Both the position numbers and the translations under genes were made by a program. Shown piece by piece: positions 1 through 7,862 of a stretch of DNA of 36,770 nt. The notes beneath the pieces are model-generated. The model ran no database searches, was not told where the DNA came from, and was given only the letters and a program-made list of their open reading frames with translations. Origin of the DNA: Nocardioides sp. (GTDB taxonomy: Bacteria; Actinomycetota; Actinomycetes; Propionibacteriales; Nocardioidaceae); NCBI RefSeq assembly GCF_030149505.1, contig NZ_JASBRN010000087.1, positions 1 through 36,770 on the forward strand, given 5' to 3'. Position 1 is the first letter of the stretch; every line of letters starts with the position of its first letter.

Positions 1-1876
1 CGACTGGCACACCAACCCCGAGACCGGGCGCATCACGGCGTCCAACCCCTGCTCGGAGTACATGTCGCTGGACAACTCCTCGTGCAACCTCGCCTCGCTG
101 AACCTGCTGAAGTTCCTCAAGGACGACGACACCTTCGACGCCCCGCTGTTCGCGAAGGCCGTCGAGCTGATCATCACCGCGATGGACATCTCGATCTGCT
201 TCGCGGACTTCCCGACCGAGCCGATCGGTGAGACCACCCGCAACTACCGCCAGCTCGGCATCGGCTACGCCAACCTCGGCGCGCTGCTCATGGCCATGGG
301 CCTGGGCTACGACTCCGAGGGCGGTCGCTCCATGGCCGCGACCATCACCTCGCTGATGACCGGTGTCTCCTACAAGCGCTCCGCCGAGGTCGCCTCCGTG
401 GTCGGCCCCTACAACGGCTACGCCCGCAACGCCGAGGCCCACAAGCGGGTCATGCGCAAGCACCAGGCCGCCAACGACTCGGTGCGCACCCTGCACGTCA
501 ACGACGCCGCCACCCACAAGCTCGCCACCCAGGCGTGGGCCGACGTCATCGCGCTGGGGGAGAAGCACGGCTTCCGCAACGCCCAGGCCTCGGTGCTCGC
601 GCCCACCGGCACCATCGGCTTCATGATGGACTGCGACACCACCGGCATCGAGCCCGACTTCTCCCTGGTGAAGTTCAAGAAGCTCGTCGGCGGCGGCTCG
701 ATGCAGATCGTCAACCAGACCATCCCGCGGGCGCTGAAGAAGCTGGGCTACCAGCCGGAGTCGATCGAGGCGATCGTCGACTACATCGCCGAGCACGGCC
801 ACGTCGTCGACGCTCCCGGCCTGCGCACCGAGCACTACGAGATCTTCGACACCGCCATGGGTGCCCGGGCCCTCAAGCCCATGGGCCACGTGCGGATGAT
901 GGCGGCCTGCCAGCCGTTCCTCTCCGGTGCCATCTCCAAGACCGTCAACCTCCCCGAGAGCGCCACCATCGAGGAGATCGAGGACGTCTACTTCCAGTCC
1001 TGGAAGCTCGGCCTCAAGGCGACGGCGATCTACCGCGACAACTGCAAGGTCGGCCAGCCGCTGTCCGACGGTGGCGGCAAGGCCAAGAAGGACGCGGCCG
1101 ACGCCGCGGACGCGGCTGCGGCCGCCGAGGCCGAGGTCGTCGAGAAGGTCGTGGAGAAGGTCGTCTACGCCCCGACCCGCAAGCGCCTGCCGAAGTCGCG
1201 GGTCTCCCGCACCACCTCGTTCACGGTCGGCGGCGCCGAGGGTTACATGACCTCGGGTGCCCACGACGACGGCGAGCTCGGCGAGATCTTCCTCAAGCTC
1301 GGCAAGCAGGGCTCGACCCTGGCCGGCGTGATGGACGCCTTCTCGATCGCGGTGAGCATCGGCCTGCAGTACGGCGTGCCGCTGGAGACCTACGTCTCGA
1401 AGTTCACCAACCTGCGCTTCGAGCCCGCCGGCCTCACCGACGACGCCGACGTGCGGATGGCCCAGTCGCTGATGGACTACGTCTTCCGTCGCCTCGCGCT
1501 GGACTACCTGCCCTTCGAGTCCCGCCAGGCCCTGGGCATCTACTCGGCCGAGGAGCGCCAGCGCTATCTCGAGACCGGCTCCTACGAGCCCGCCGAGGAG
1601 ACCGGCTCGGCCAGCGAGCTCCTCGCCGCCCCGACCGTCGACGTCGCCCCCGTGGTCGAGGAGGCTCCGGTCGACCTCAAGGACACCGACGGCTCCGCCC
1701 AGCGCGAGGTCCCGGCCACCGAGGCCAAGCAGGCCCACACCTCCGCCGAGCTCATGGAGAAGCTGACCGGCACCGCGGTCGACAGCCCGCTGTGCTTCAC
1801 CTGCGGCACCAAGATGCGCCCGGCCGGCTCCTGCTACGTCTGCGAGGGCTGCGGCAGCACCTCCGGCTGCAGCTGA
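1..1876 (+). CDS. nrdJ: Vitamin B12-dependent (class II) ribonucleotide reductase, 3' part
   Basis: Reduces ribonucleotides to deoxyribonucleotides in the cytoplasm using adenosylcobalamin. The gene enters the window already open (frame from base 2), so the start lies outside and about 625 codons are visible. Near the left edge is NPCSEYMSLDNSSCNLASLN, the active-site Cys/Glu region of the barrel; further on APTGTIGFMMDCDTTGIEPD is the typical class II core motif. A charged Ala/Glu/Val linker (about 1085-1170) precedes the C-terminal domain. The protein ends in a Cys-rich tail, CFTCGTKMRPAGSCYVCEGC, which in this family shuttles reducing equivalents and may bind zinc. The ATG at base 62 is internal, not the start. 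It is followed by a strong terminator and then the defence island, so nrdJ is probably the left core-genome flank. Confidence 0.95.
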   Translation, partial: DWHTNPETGRITASNPCSEYMSLDNSSCNLASLNLLKFLKDDDTFDAPLFAKAVELIITAMDISICFADFPTEPIGETTRNYRQLGIGYANLGALLMAMGLGYDSEGGRSMAATITSLMTGVSYKRSAEVASVVGPYNGYARNAEAHKRVMRKHQAANDSVRTLHVNDAATHKLATQAWADVIALGEKHGFRNAQASVLAPTGTIGFMMDCDTTGIEPDFSLVKFKKLVGGGSMQIVNQTIPRALKKLGYQPESIEAIVDYIAEHGHVVDAPGLRTEHYEIFDTAMGARALKPMGHVRMMAACQPFLSGAISKTVNLPESATIEEIEDVYFQSWKLGLKATAIYRDNCKVGQPLSDGGGKAKKDAADAADAAAAAEAEVVEKVVEKVVYAPTRKRLPKSRVSRTTSFTVGGAEGYMTSGAHDDGELGEIFLKLGKQGSTLAGVMDAFSIAVSIGLQYGVPLETYVSKFTNLRFEPAGLTDDADVRMAQSLMDYVFRRLALDYLPFESRQALGIYSAEERQRYLETGSYEPAEETGSASELLAAPTVDVAPVVEEAPVDLKDTDGSAQREVPATEAKQAHTSAELMEKLTGTAVDSPLCFTCGTKMRPAGSCYVCEGCGSTSGCS

Positions 1877-1893
1877 TCCGACTAGCTCATGAC

Positions 1894-1924
1894 GAGGCCG
1901 GGCTGCGCGATGCAGCCCGGCCTC
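1894..1924 (+). terminator. Rho-independent-like terminator after nrdJ
   Basis: A perfect 13-bp GC-rich stem (1894-1906 with 1912-1924) and a 5-nt loop lie 17 nt after the nrdJ stop. There is no clear T-tract, as is common in high-GC actinobacteria. It separates nrdJ from the next gene, which has its own promoter. Confidence 0.8.
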
Positions 1925-1951
1925 GCCCACGACACGGCGCGCGAGGTCCCC

Positions 1952-1978
1952 TTGGATGTCGGCGCCGAGACCTAGGAT
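1952..1978 (+). promoter_or_regulatory. Putative promoter of the cytosine methyltransferase (leaderless)
   Basis: TTGGAT (1952-1957) and TAGGAT (1973-1978) form a plausible -35/-10 pair with a short 15-nt spacer. The -10 ends 6 nt before the GTG at 1985, so transcription would begin at or next to the start codon. There is no Shine-Dalgarno sequence. Inferred from sequence only. Confidence 0.55.
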
Positions 1979-1984
1979 TCGAAC

Positions 1985-3421
1985 GTGAGCTCGAACAGCG
2001 AAGCCTCCTTCACCTTCTCCGACCTCTTCGCCGGCATCGGCGGCTTCCACGCGGCCCTGCACGCCGCTGGCGGGACGTGGGCGTTCGCCAGCGAGATCGA
2101 CCCGGATGCCGCGCGCGTCTACGACTACAACTGGCTCAGGCCGCTGCGGGAGCGGGGCGCTTGCCTGCCGGAAGGCGTCGAGGAGTTCCGGGTGAGCGGA
2201 GACATCGTCCCGCTCACCGACCCCGAGGTGCTGGTCCCGCGCGCTGACGTGCTCGCGGCGGGCTTTCCGTGCCAACCGTTCTCGAAGAGCGGGTTCCAGC
2301 GGGGCATGGCAGAGACTCGAGGAACGCTGTTCTGGAACATCGCGCGGATCCTGCAGGACGAGAAGTCACGCCCCGCTGTCGTCATGCTCGAGAACGTCCG
2401 CAACCTAGCCGGTCCTCGGCACGAAGAGACCTTTGCGACCATCGTCCGCACACTCCGGCAGCTCGGATACCGCACCGCCGACCGCCCCGCGGTCTTCTCC
2501 CCGCACCTGCTGCCACGCGAACTGGGCGGCAGGCCCCAGGTCCGGGAGCGCGTCTTCATCCTCGCCCACTACGTGGGACGCGAGGCAGCGGAGCGTGAGG
2601 AGAACTTCGACGAGCCGATCGTCACTCCCAAGACTTATGAGACCGACTGGCGCAAGGAGTCGTGGGATCTTGAGAGGGACCTGCCGCTGCAGCCCGACGA
2701 CGAAGTCCCTGGTTCGTACTTCCTCGAGTCCGCCGAGTCCAAGTGGATCGACACCTGGGACCGGTTGCTGACTGAGGTTGCCGGGAACCTTGGGCCGGGA
2801 GAGCGCCTGCCTGGCTTCCCGATCTGGGCGGACGAGTTCCGGACCCTCGAAGAGGCGGAGGACCGGATCGAGATTGCCGCCCTTCGTGGGGAGCCGTATC
2901 CGGTGTGGAAGCGCACGTTCCTGCTGAAGAACGCGCAGTTCTACGAACGACATGCCCACCTGCTCGACAAGTACCGACTCGAGCTGGACGCCTTCCCGGC
3001 TTCTCGTCGCAAGTTCGAGTGGCAAGCCGGCCCCCACAGGCCACTCCGCGACACCATCATGCACTTCAGGCCGTCGGGCATCCGTTGCAAGCGGCCCGAT
3101 TACGTCCCCGCCCTCGTCGCGATCACCCAGACTTCAGTGCTGGGTGATCGGCGTCGACTGACCCCTCGCGAGACAGCGCGGCTGCAGGGCCTTCCCGAGT
3201 CCTTCGAGTTCCGGCAAAGCTCCAGCACGACGGTCGGCTCAGTAGCCCAGAAAGACGGGGCCTCCTACAAGCAGATGGGCAACGGCGTCAACGTGGGTGC
3301 GGCCTACTTCGTGTTCCGGCAGTACGTCCTTAAGCACGCTGAGGAGATCGGCGAGCAGGCCCCCGGACTCGTTGCGGCCATCAAGAGCAGCCCGAGCAAC
3401 CCGGACCTCGCGCTGTCCTGA
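1985..3421 (+). CDS. DNA (cytosine-5-)-methyltransferase
   Basis: Transfers a methyl group from S-adenosylmethionine to C5 of cytosine in a specific DNA site. The 478-aa protein has the C5-MTase motifs in order: motif I FAGIGGF (residues 15-21, SAM binding), motif IV GFPCQPFS with catalytic Cys96, motif VI MLENVRN (Glu136), motif VIII QVRERVF (about 185), then the variable target-recognition region (about 200-375), and motifs IX/X with RLQGLPESF and GNGVNV (about 432). All key residues are present. The target site cannot be read from sequence. The GTG start is chosen because it sits 6 nt after a -10 box and just before the conserved fold. It is convergent (21-bp gap) with a candidate restriction gene and upstream of a DruE-like operon, so it may be the methylase of a Type II R-M system, a DruM-like component, or both. 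Low-GC third positions compared with nrdJ suggest acquisition by transfer. Confidence 0.93.
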   Translation: MSSNSEASFTFSDLFAGIGGFHAALHAAGGTWAFASEIDPDAARVYDYNWLRPLRERGACLPEGVEEFRVSGDIVPLTDPEVLVPRADVLAAGFPCQPFSKSGFQRGMAETRGTLFWNIARILQDEKSRPAVVMLENVRNLAGPRHEETFATIVRTLRQLGYRTADRPAVFSPHLLPRELGGRPQVRERVFILAHYVGREAAEREENFDEPIVTPKTYETDWRKESWDLERDLPLQPDDEVPGSYFLESAESKWIDTWDRLLTEVAGNLGPGERLPGFPIWADEFRTLEEAEDRIEIAALRGEPYPVWKRTFLLKNAQFYERHAHLLDKYRLELDAFPASRRKFEWQAGPHRPLRDTIMHFRPSGIRCKRPDYVPALVAITQTSVLGDRRRLTPRETARLQGLPESFEFRQSSSTTVGSVAQKDGASYKQMGNGVNVGAAYFVFRQYVLKHAEEIGEQAPGLVAAIKSSPSNPDLALS

Positions 3422-3442
3422 GTTGGTGTCCAGAGCTCGCAG

Positions 3443-4681
3443 TCAGAAAAGGACCGCGCGGCTGCTCTCCTCCTCAGGGCCGATGCCGGGTTCGTAGGAG
3501 TAGACCAGGAAGTTGTCGATGTACCTCTTCTTGATCATCACTTTGAGGGCTCGGGCCTCCCCGCTGGGCTGCCGGCCCTGTGTGAAGTCGCCGAGCACCG
3601 TGTCGAAGTTGGCACTGTTCACCTCGAGGATCTTGACGCGGAAGAAGTTGACGGACTCCTTGAACCTTCTGGCATAGGAGAGGGGATCGAAGCCCGTCCT
3701 CTTCACGTATCCCACCGAACGCTTCCACTCGTTCCACTCGATCGTGGCCGCGTCGCCGTTGTCGCGAGCATGTCGCGTGCTGTGCTCGTAGATGACGTAC
3801 CAGAAGCGCCCGTACTGCTCCACGCACCGGCGGATGTCGTCGGCGTCATTGCCTGGAGTTTCGGGCTTCTTGTAGTCGGAGGCCTTCAAGTCACCCAAGA
3901 AGTCGATGTGGGACTTCCGGATGAACTCCAAGTCGTAGTCGAACGCGTCCCTTCCCTTCGTCTTGACGAACCGGACGTGATCGCTTCCTGCTCGTCCAAG
4001 GAACGCATGGAGACGGAACTCCAAGTAGAAGCCCGGCCACTCACCCTGGAACCGATCCGGCCATGCGGCGTCGTGCATCTCACTGACAGCGCGCAGTGCC
4101 TCGACGCGCTTCCCGTCCACGAATTCCCTGTTGAAGGCGTCGAGCGTCTCGATGTGGGGGTCCCGCGCTGTTTGGCCCGTGTCGAGGTACTCAGCGAGTC
4201 GATCACCGCGAATGCTCGTCAACCGGTTGTGCCTGGCGTCCACCCTGGTGAACGTGCCGTGGACCTGGGCCTGGAAGAGGTCGTTCGTCGCGACGTGCGC
4301 CGCCGAGTTGTTGGCTTTGCGAAGCACGTATGTGGATGGGTCGAAGTCGACGAAGACGGTCGTAGTTCCGTATCGGTAGACGCCCATGAATCGCGGCGTC
4401 AGCCCCTGGCGGAGCGCTTCGTTATGAGCATCGATCCAGCTGCGCGGAATCTGGATACGCTTCTTGAACTCGGGCCACGGAAACCCTAGGTGGGTCACCT
4501 GTTTCGACATGATGATGTGGCCTTGATGGCTGATGACGCGCAGCCCGGCGATCGTCTTCACCTCGGCCCCGGAGAGGGTGTCCAAAAGGAGCTGCTCCCG
4601 AGCTCTTTGAGAGAGCCTTGAGTCGGGGGCACGCACGAGTCGACCGGCCGAATCGATCTGGTCAACCTCTAGTACGCCCAC
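3443..4681 (-). CDS. Unknown protein, candidate PD-(D/E)XK restriction endonuclease
   Basis: The 412-aa protein matches no family I can name with certainty. A possible PD-(D/E)XK core is visible: Glu221 in a helix-like YLEFRLHAFL, an acidic segment DYDLEF (about 250), then DFLGDLKAS with Asp264-Leu-Lys266, followed by a basic, aromatic C-terminal half. The N-terminal 100 residues contain LGFPWPEFKKRIQIP and may recognise DNA. Convergent position next to a C5 methyltransferase is typical of the endonuclease gene of a Type II R-M pair, which is the main reason for the call. The open frame continues upstream without ATG; the GTG at 4681 is chosen because TAGAAC (4689-4694) ends 7 nt before it, a leaderless arrangement seen at other genes here. 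It could instead be an accessory component of the neighbouring helicase system. Confidence 0.6.
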   Translation of the reverse strand: MGVLEVDQIDSAGRLVRAPDSRLSQRAREQLLLDTLSGAEVKTIAGLRVISHQGHIIMSKQVTHLGFPWPEFKKRIQIPRSWIDAHNEALRQGLTPRFMGVYRYGTTTVFVDFDPSTYVLRKANNSAAHVATNDLFQAQVHGTFTRVDARHNRLTSIRGDRLAEYLDTGQTARDPHIETLDAFNREFVDGKRVEALRAVSEMHDAAWPDRFQGEWPGFYLEFRLHAFLGRAGSDHVRFVKTKGRDAFDYDLEFIRKSHIDFLGDLKASDYKKPETPGNDADDIRRCVEQYGRFWYVIYEHSTRHARDNGDAATIEWNEWKRSVGYVKRTGFDPLSYARRFKESVNFFRVKILEVNSANFDTVLGDFTQGRQPSGEARALKVMIKKRYIDNFLVYSYEPGIGPEEESSRAVLF

Positions 4682-4811
4682 GACCGGAGTTCTACCAGCC
4701 CGATCTCGCCAGGCGTAGGCATTCTTTACTTTCTTTCTCGATCGCGCGCAAGCGTCGGTTGCTGTGGGTACGGTCGGGCGATCATCACTACCGAGACTCA
4801 GGGGAGCGCAC
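4682..4811. promoter_or_regulatory. Divergent promoter region of the candidate nuclease and the helicase operon
   Basis: These 130 bp separate two divergent genes. On the minus strand TAGAAC (4689-4694) can be the -10 of a leaderless transcript. On the plus strand TACGGT (4769-4774) is a possible -10, giving a leader of about 31 nt that ends in the clear ribosome-binding site GGGGAG (4801-4806) before GTG 4812. The middle part is AT- and pyrimidine-rich for this genome. No perfect inverted repeat was recognised. Confidence 0.4.
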
Positions 4812-7800
4812 GTGAACGTCTGGGCGGAGTACGAAAGATGGGACCGGGCTCTCGCACGCCACCTTTTCTCGGAGGAGTCGGCTGGAGTTCCGGTGTATCT
4901 CGAGATCACGCCTGAGGTGTTCGCTTCCGTCGCCTCCGAACTAGATGTGGTGGGCGACCCAGCGCGGCGGCTCGCCGAGGTCGTCCGCGAAACCTTGTAC
5001 CTCGATGATCGCAACGGCTTCGATGCCCACCGAGAGCGGTTCCAGATGTGGCGCCGACATGAGTTTGGGCTCGCAAGCACGCGCGTCAAGCGGACCTCGA
5101 CTGATCTGGCGCCGCCGCCCGTCGTCGCCCTTCTCGCGGTCCTCGTGCTAGCGGCTGAGCGGATGGGAAGGGATGCGAACCAGGCTGCCCATGCGTATTA
5201 CCCGCGCTTGGCTGAGGTGCTCAACGTGGACGAGGGGGAAGCGGCGCGTCTCAAACAGGCCTTTCCGATAACTGAGACGTTCTGGCGGGGCCTGAACGAC
5301 TACCTGGTCGCCCACGAAGGTCGTATCGGGTTACCGACAGCCGACGCGTTGTCCTTCCGCTACGTCGGGATCCCGCAATCGCAGGCACTAGTGCGTGCCG
5401 CAGACCGAGCCAAGTTGCCGGTGTTCTTCACCCGCTTTGGGCTGGCGCCGGGGTCTGAGGTCATTGCAACGGACCTTGAGCGGTTGATGGATGTCTGGAT
5501 CGGGGGATCCCCCTGCCCGGTCAGCAGCAATCTTAAGAATCTCTGGGGACGCGGCGCTGCGCGCGAACGGATCGCTGGGGTCGCGGCTGTCGAGTTGAGA
5601 CTCTGGGACGGGGCATTCCGCGACACGTCGGAACAGTCACTCACCGCGTCTGGTCAGGTCGGCCTCTGCGCGAACCTGAGGCAGTCGTTCGGCGGCCGCA
5701 GCATCGAGTTCTCCTTTGTGGCTCGGGTGCCCCGAGCCACCGCGGTGAGTGAACTCGTCGTCAGCTCCGCTGAGGCGAAGCCAATAGTCGGGGTCATTCC
5801 GGCCGCGGGCGGCAGGGTCCGCCCGATCCCTGGGAGCAGGTTTGACGCCGCGTCGCTAGTGGGTGCGCTGATGGAACTGCAAGAGCCGGACTCGGGGGAA
5901 ACAATTACTCGCCGGCCACGACGGCTAGTTCCACTACGCCGGGACGAATTGATCGGGGCTCTGGTCGAGACCGACCGTCTCCAATTGGCAGACGACGTAC
6001 TACTTCTGGTCAAGGACGACTCGAGACTTCTCGGCAACGTCCTGGCGGTCATTGATCAGTGCGGGATTCGCGGCGACATCTACCGCAGCATCGCGTCCGA
6101 GGACGCTCAGGCGCTCCCGGGACTGCCCGAGGGGTGGGTGCTCATCGATGGAGTCCAGATGCTCACGGTGCCTCGAGGTGTCAAGCACGTCGACCTCCAC
6201 GCGTTGGTCCCGCTGACCACCGCACAACTGAACTTCGCAGGTGGGCTGAAGATGCCGGGTCGCATCAGAAAGTTCTCCAGCCTCCAGCCGCCCGAGATAC
6301 GAGCAGCGGTCGCAGAGGCCGAGACGATCACGATCACGATCACGTCGGTCGGGGACGAGGTCGTTGAGCGTTACCAATGGTCCGAGCAGGCGAACGCCAT
6401 GGTGATCCCCTTGGCCGGGCTGGAACTCGAGGATGGGGACTACGAGGTCACGCTCCAGGTAGATGATGAAGTCCTGTCCCGCCCCACTCTGCGTCTGCGG
6501 TCTGCAGACACGCCCGATGCTTTGACATGGGAGACATGTACGTCGCTCAACTACGAATTCGATTGGAGCCCAACGGCGGCCATCTCCGCCAACGCCTCTC
6601 TCGGCACCGCCAACCTGTTCGTCGACGGCGTCAGCACCATCGGGCTCCGAGACCGACCGAGGCTGGACAAGCCGGTCCCGGAAGGCGTCGGCTGGGCGGC
6701 CAAGAAGGCATCCTCGGGAGTCGTCCAGCCGGTTGTTGTCCTCGGTTCTGCCGACCCCAAATCGTGCATGGTCACGGGTAAGCACTACATCCAGCTCCCA
6801 ACTTGGCACGGTGGGAAAGCGACGGCGAAGACGATCCAGGGAGTTTGCCGGGACTGCGGCGTCGTCAAGACCTCTCCGACGAGACCACGTTGGAAGAACG
6901 TCCATACGCCTGATGAGGCTCCTGCTGAGTTGCACCTCGCTCAGTACACAACGGATGTCGAGCTGCAGGCGCAGTGGGATGTGTGCCTGGATACCGTCGT
7001 CCACGTTGGAGGCGGCCCGATCTCTGCTCTCGAGAGGATTGCCGCCCATGTGGACGGTACGAGCCTCTTTGCAGACGAGTTCGTGCGTGCCCTGGAGGTC
7101 GCCGGTCACATCGATGTCCGACGTGATGACGCCATGGCGCCACAGGAATGGGAGGCCAACCCCGCCTATCTCGCCGAGACAATGAGGAACGGGTTTCTCC
7201 TAGCTGGGGTGTGGTCACCATCCATGCGTGCCGTTCTCGAGCGCGAGGTCAAGGCGGCCGGGGGGCAGGTCACCCGGGTGGCTGGCGCGGACAGCGGCCT
7301 GTCCAGCTGGTACGTCCGCGGCTTGTCTGGAGACAGGTTAGAGAACGTCACCGATGCGATGAGCCTGCCTCATGCAGTCGTCCGCGACGCAGCGCGCCGG
7401 ATGCTGGCGGCGTTGCCGCCACTGAGCGAGCTTGAGGCCGCGATGCCGGACGTCCCGATACCGCAGCACAGCAAGGCAACCATGTTCAGCCTCCGCGATG
7501 CCTCGTGGCAGAACGTGCCCGGCGTCGGCGCCCCGGGTGCCTACCGGGTCGAACAGGCGTTCCGCCGGCTGAGCATCTGGGTCGATCAGGGCGGCGCCAT
7601 CTCGCGAACTGCGCGCATCGGCTCGGTCCAACTAGTCAAGCATCTGGCGGGACGCGCCGCAGGTCGCCCGCTCCTCGGCTACCTCTCGGCGAGCGAGGCG
7701 CTCGTGGTCCCCATCGGCGCCGACCTCCCTGGCCTCTACGGCAGGGTCGCAGCCTTGTGCTCCGGTCAACTGCCACGGAGCTCGCCGCGCACTCGATCGC

Positions 7801-7862
7801 TCGCCTATCTCGACGTCCCCCGCGACATCGCAGACGGCCTTCATTCACTCCTCGCAGGATGA
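4812..7862 (+). CDS. Large unknown protein, first gene of the DruE-like operon
   Basis: A 1016-aa cytoplasmic protein without signal peptide or clear membrane segments. I do not recognise an enzymatic domain. Visible features are an N-terminal helical part, a segment LSFRYVGIPQSQALVR around residue 180 and, in the last third, a possible zinc-binding site (Cys652, then VCRDCG with Cys679 and Cys682). The central region (about 450-600) has short beta-rich repeats like an immunoglobulin-type or other beta-sandwich module. The C-terminus is helix-rich. GTG 4812 is preferred to an upstream frame extension because GGGGAG lies 5 nt before it. Its stop overlaps the next start (ATGA, 7859-7862), so it is translationally coupled to the helicase. 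Its position and size are compatible with the large uncharacterised partners of DruE in Druantia (DruG or DruH), but this is by context only. Confidence 0.75.
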   Translation: MNVWAEYERWDRALARHLFSEESAGVPVYLEITPEVFASVASELDVVGDPARRLAEVVRETLYLDDRNGFDAHRERFQMWRRHEFGLASTRVKRTSTDLAPPPVVALLAVLVLAAERMGRDANQAAHAYYPRLAEVLNVDEGEAARLKQAFPITETFWRGLNDYLVAHEGRIGLPTADALSFRYVGIPQSQALVRAADRAKLPVFFTRFGLAPGSEVIATDLERLMDVWIGGSPCPVSSNLKNLWGRGAARERIAGVAAVELRLWDGAFRDTSEQSLTASGQVGLCANLRQSFGGRSIEFSFVARVPRATAVSELVVSSAEAKPIVGVIPAAGGRVRPIPGSRFDAASLVGALMELQEPDSGETITRRPRRLVPLRRDELIGALVETDRLQLADDVLLLVKDDSRLLGNVLAVIDQCGIRGDIYRSIASEDAQALPGLPEGWVLIDGVQMLTVPRGVKHVDLHALVPLTTAQLNFAGGLKMPGRIRKFSSLQPPEIRAAVAEAETITITITSVGDEVVERYQWSEQANAMVIPLAGLELEDGDYEVTLQVDDEVLSRPTLRLRSADTPDALTWETCTSLNYEFDWSPTAAISANASLGTANLFVDGVSTIGLRDRPRLDKPVPEGVGWAAKKASSGVVQPVVVLGSADPKSCMVTGKHYIQLPTWHGGKATAKTIQGVCRDCGVVKTSPTRPRWKNVHTPDEAPAELHLAQYTTDVELQAQWDVCLDTVVHVGGGPISALERIAAHVDGTSLFADEFVRALEVAGHIDVRRDDAMAPQEWEANPAYLAETMRNGFLLAGVWSPSMRAVLEREVKAAGGQVTRVAGADSGLSSWYVRGLSGDRLENVTDAMSLPHAVVRDAARRMLAALPPLSELEAAMPDVPIPQHSKATMFSLRDASWQNVPGVGAPGAYRVEQAFRRLSIWVDQGGAISRTARIGSVQLVKHLAGRAAGRPLLGYLSASEALVVPIGADLPGLYGRVAALCSGQLPRSSPRTRSLAYLDVPRDIADGLHSLLAG

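Noticed and set aside
1973..1984. GGATTCGAAC resembling the T-loop of a tRNA gene (possible attachment site)
   Set aside because: The flanking bases cannot form the T-stem or acceptor stem on either strand, and no matching repeat was found at the other end of the island.
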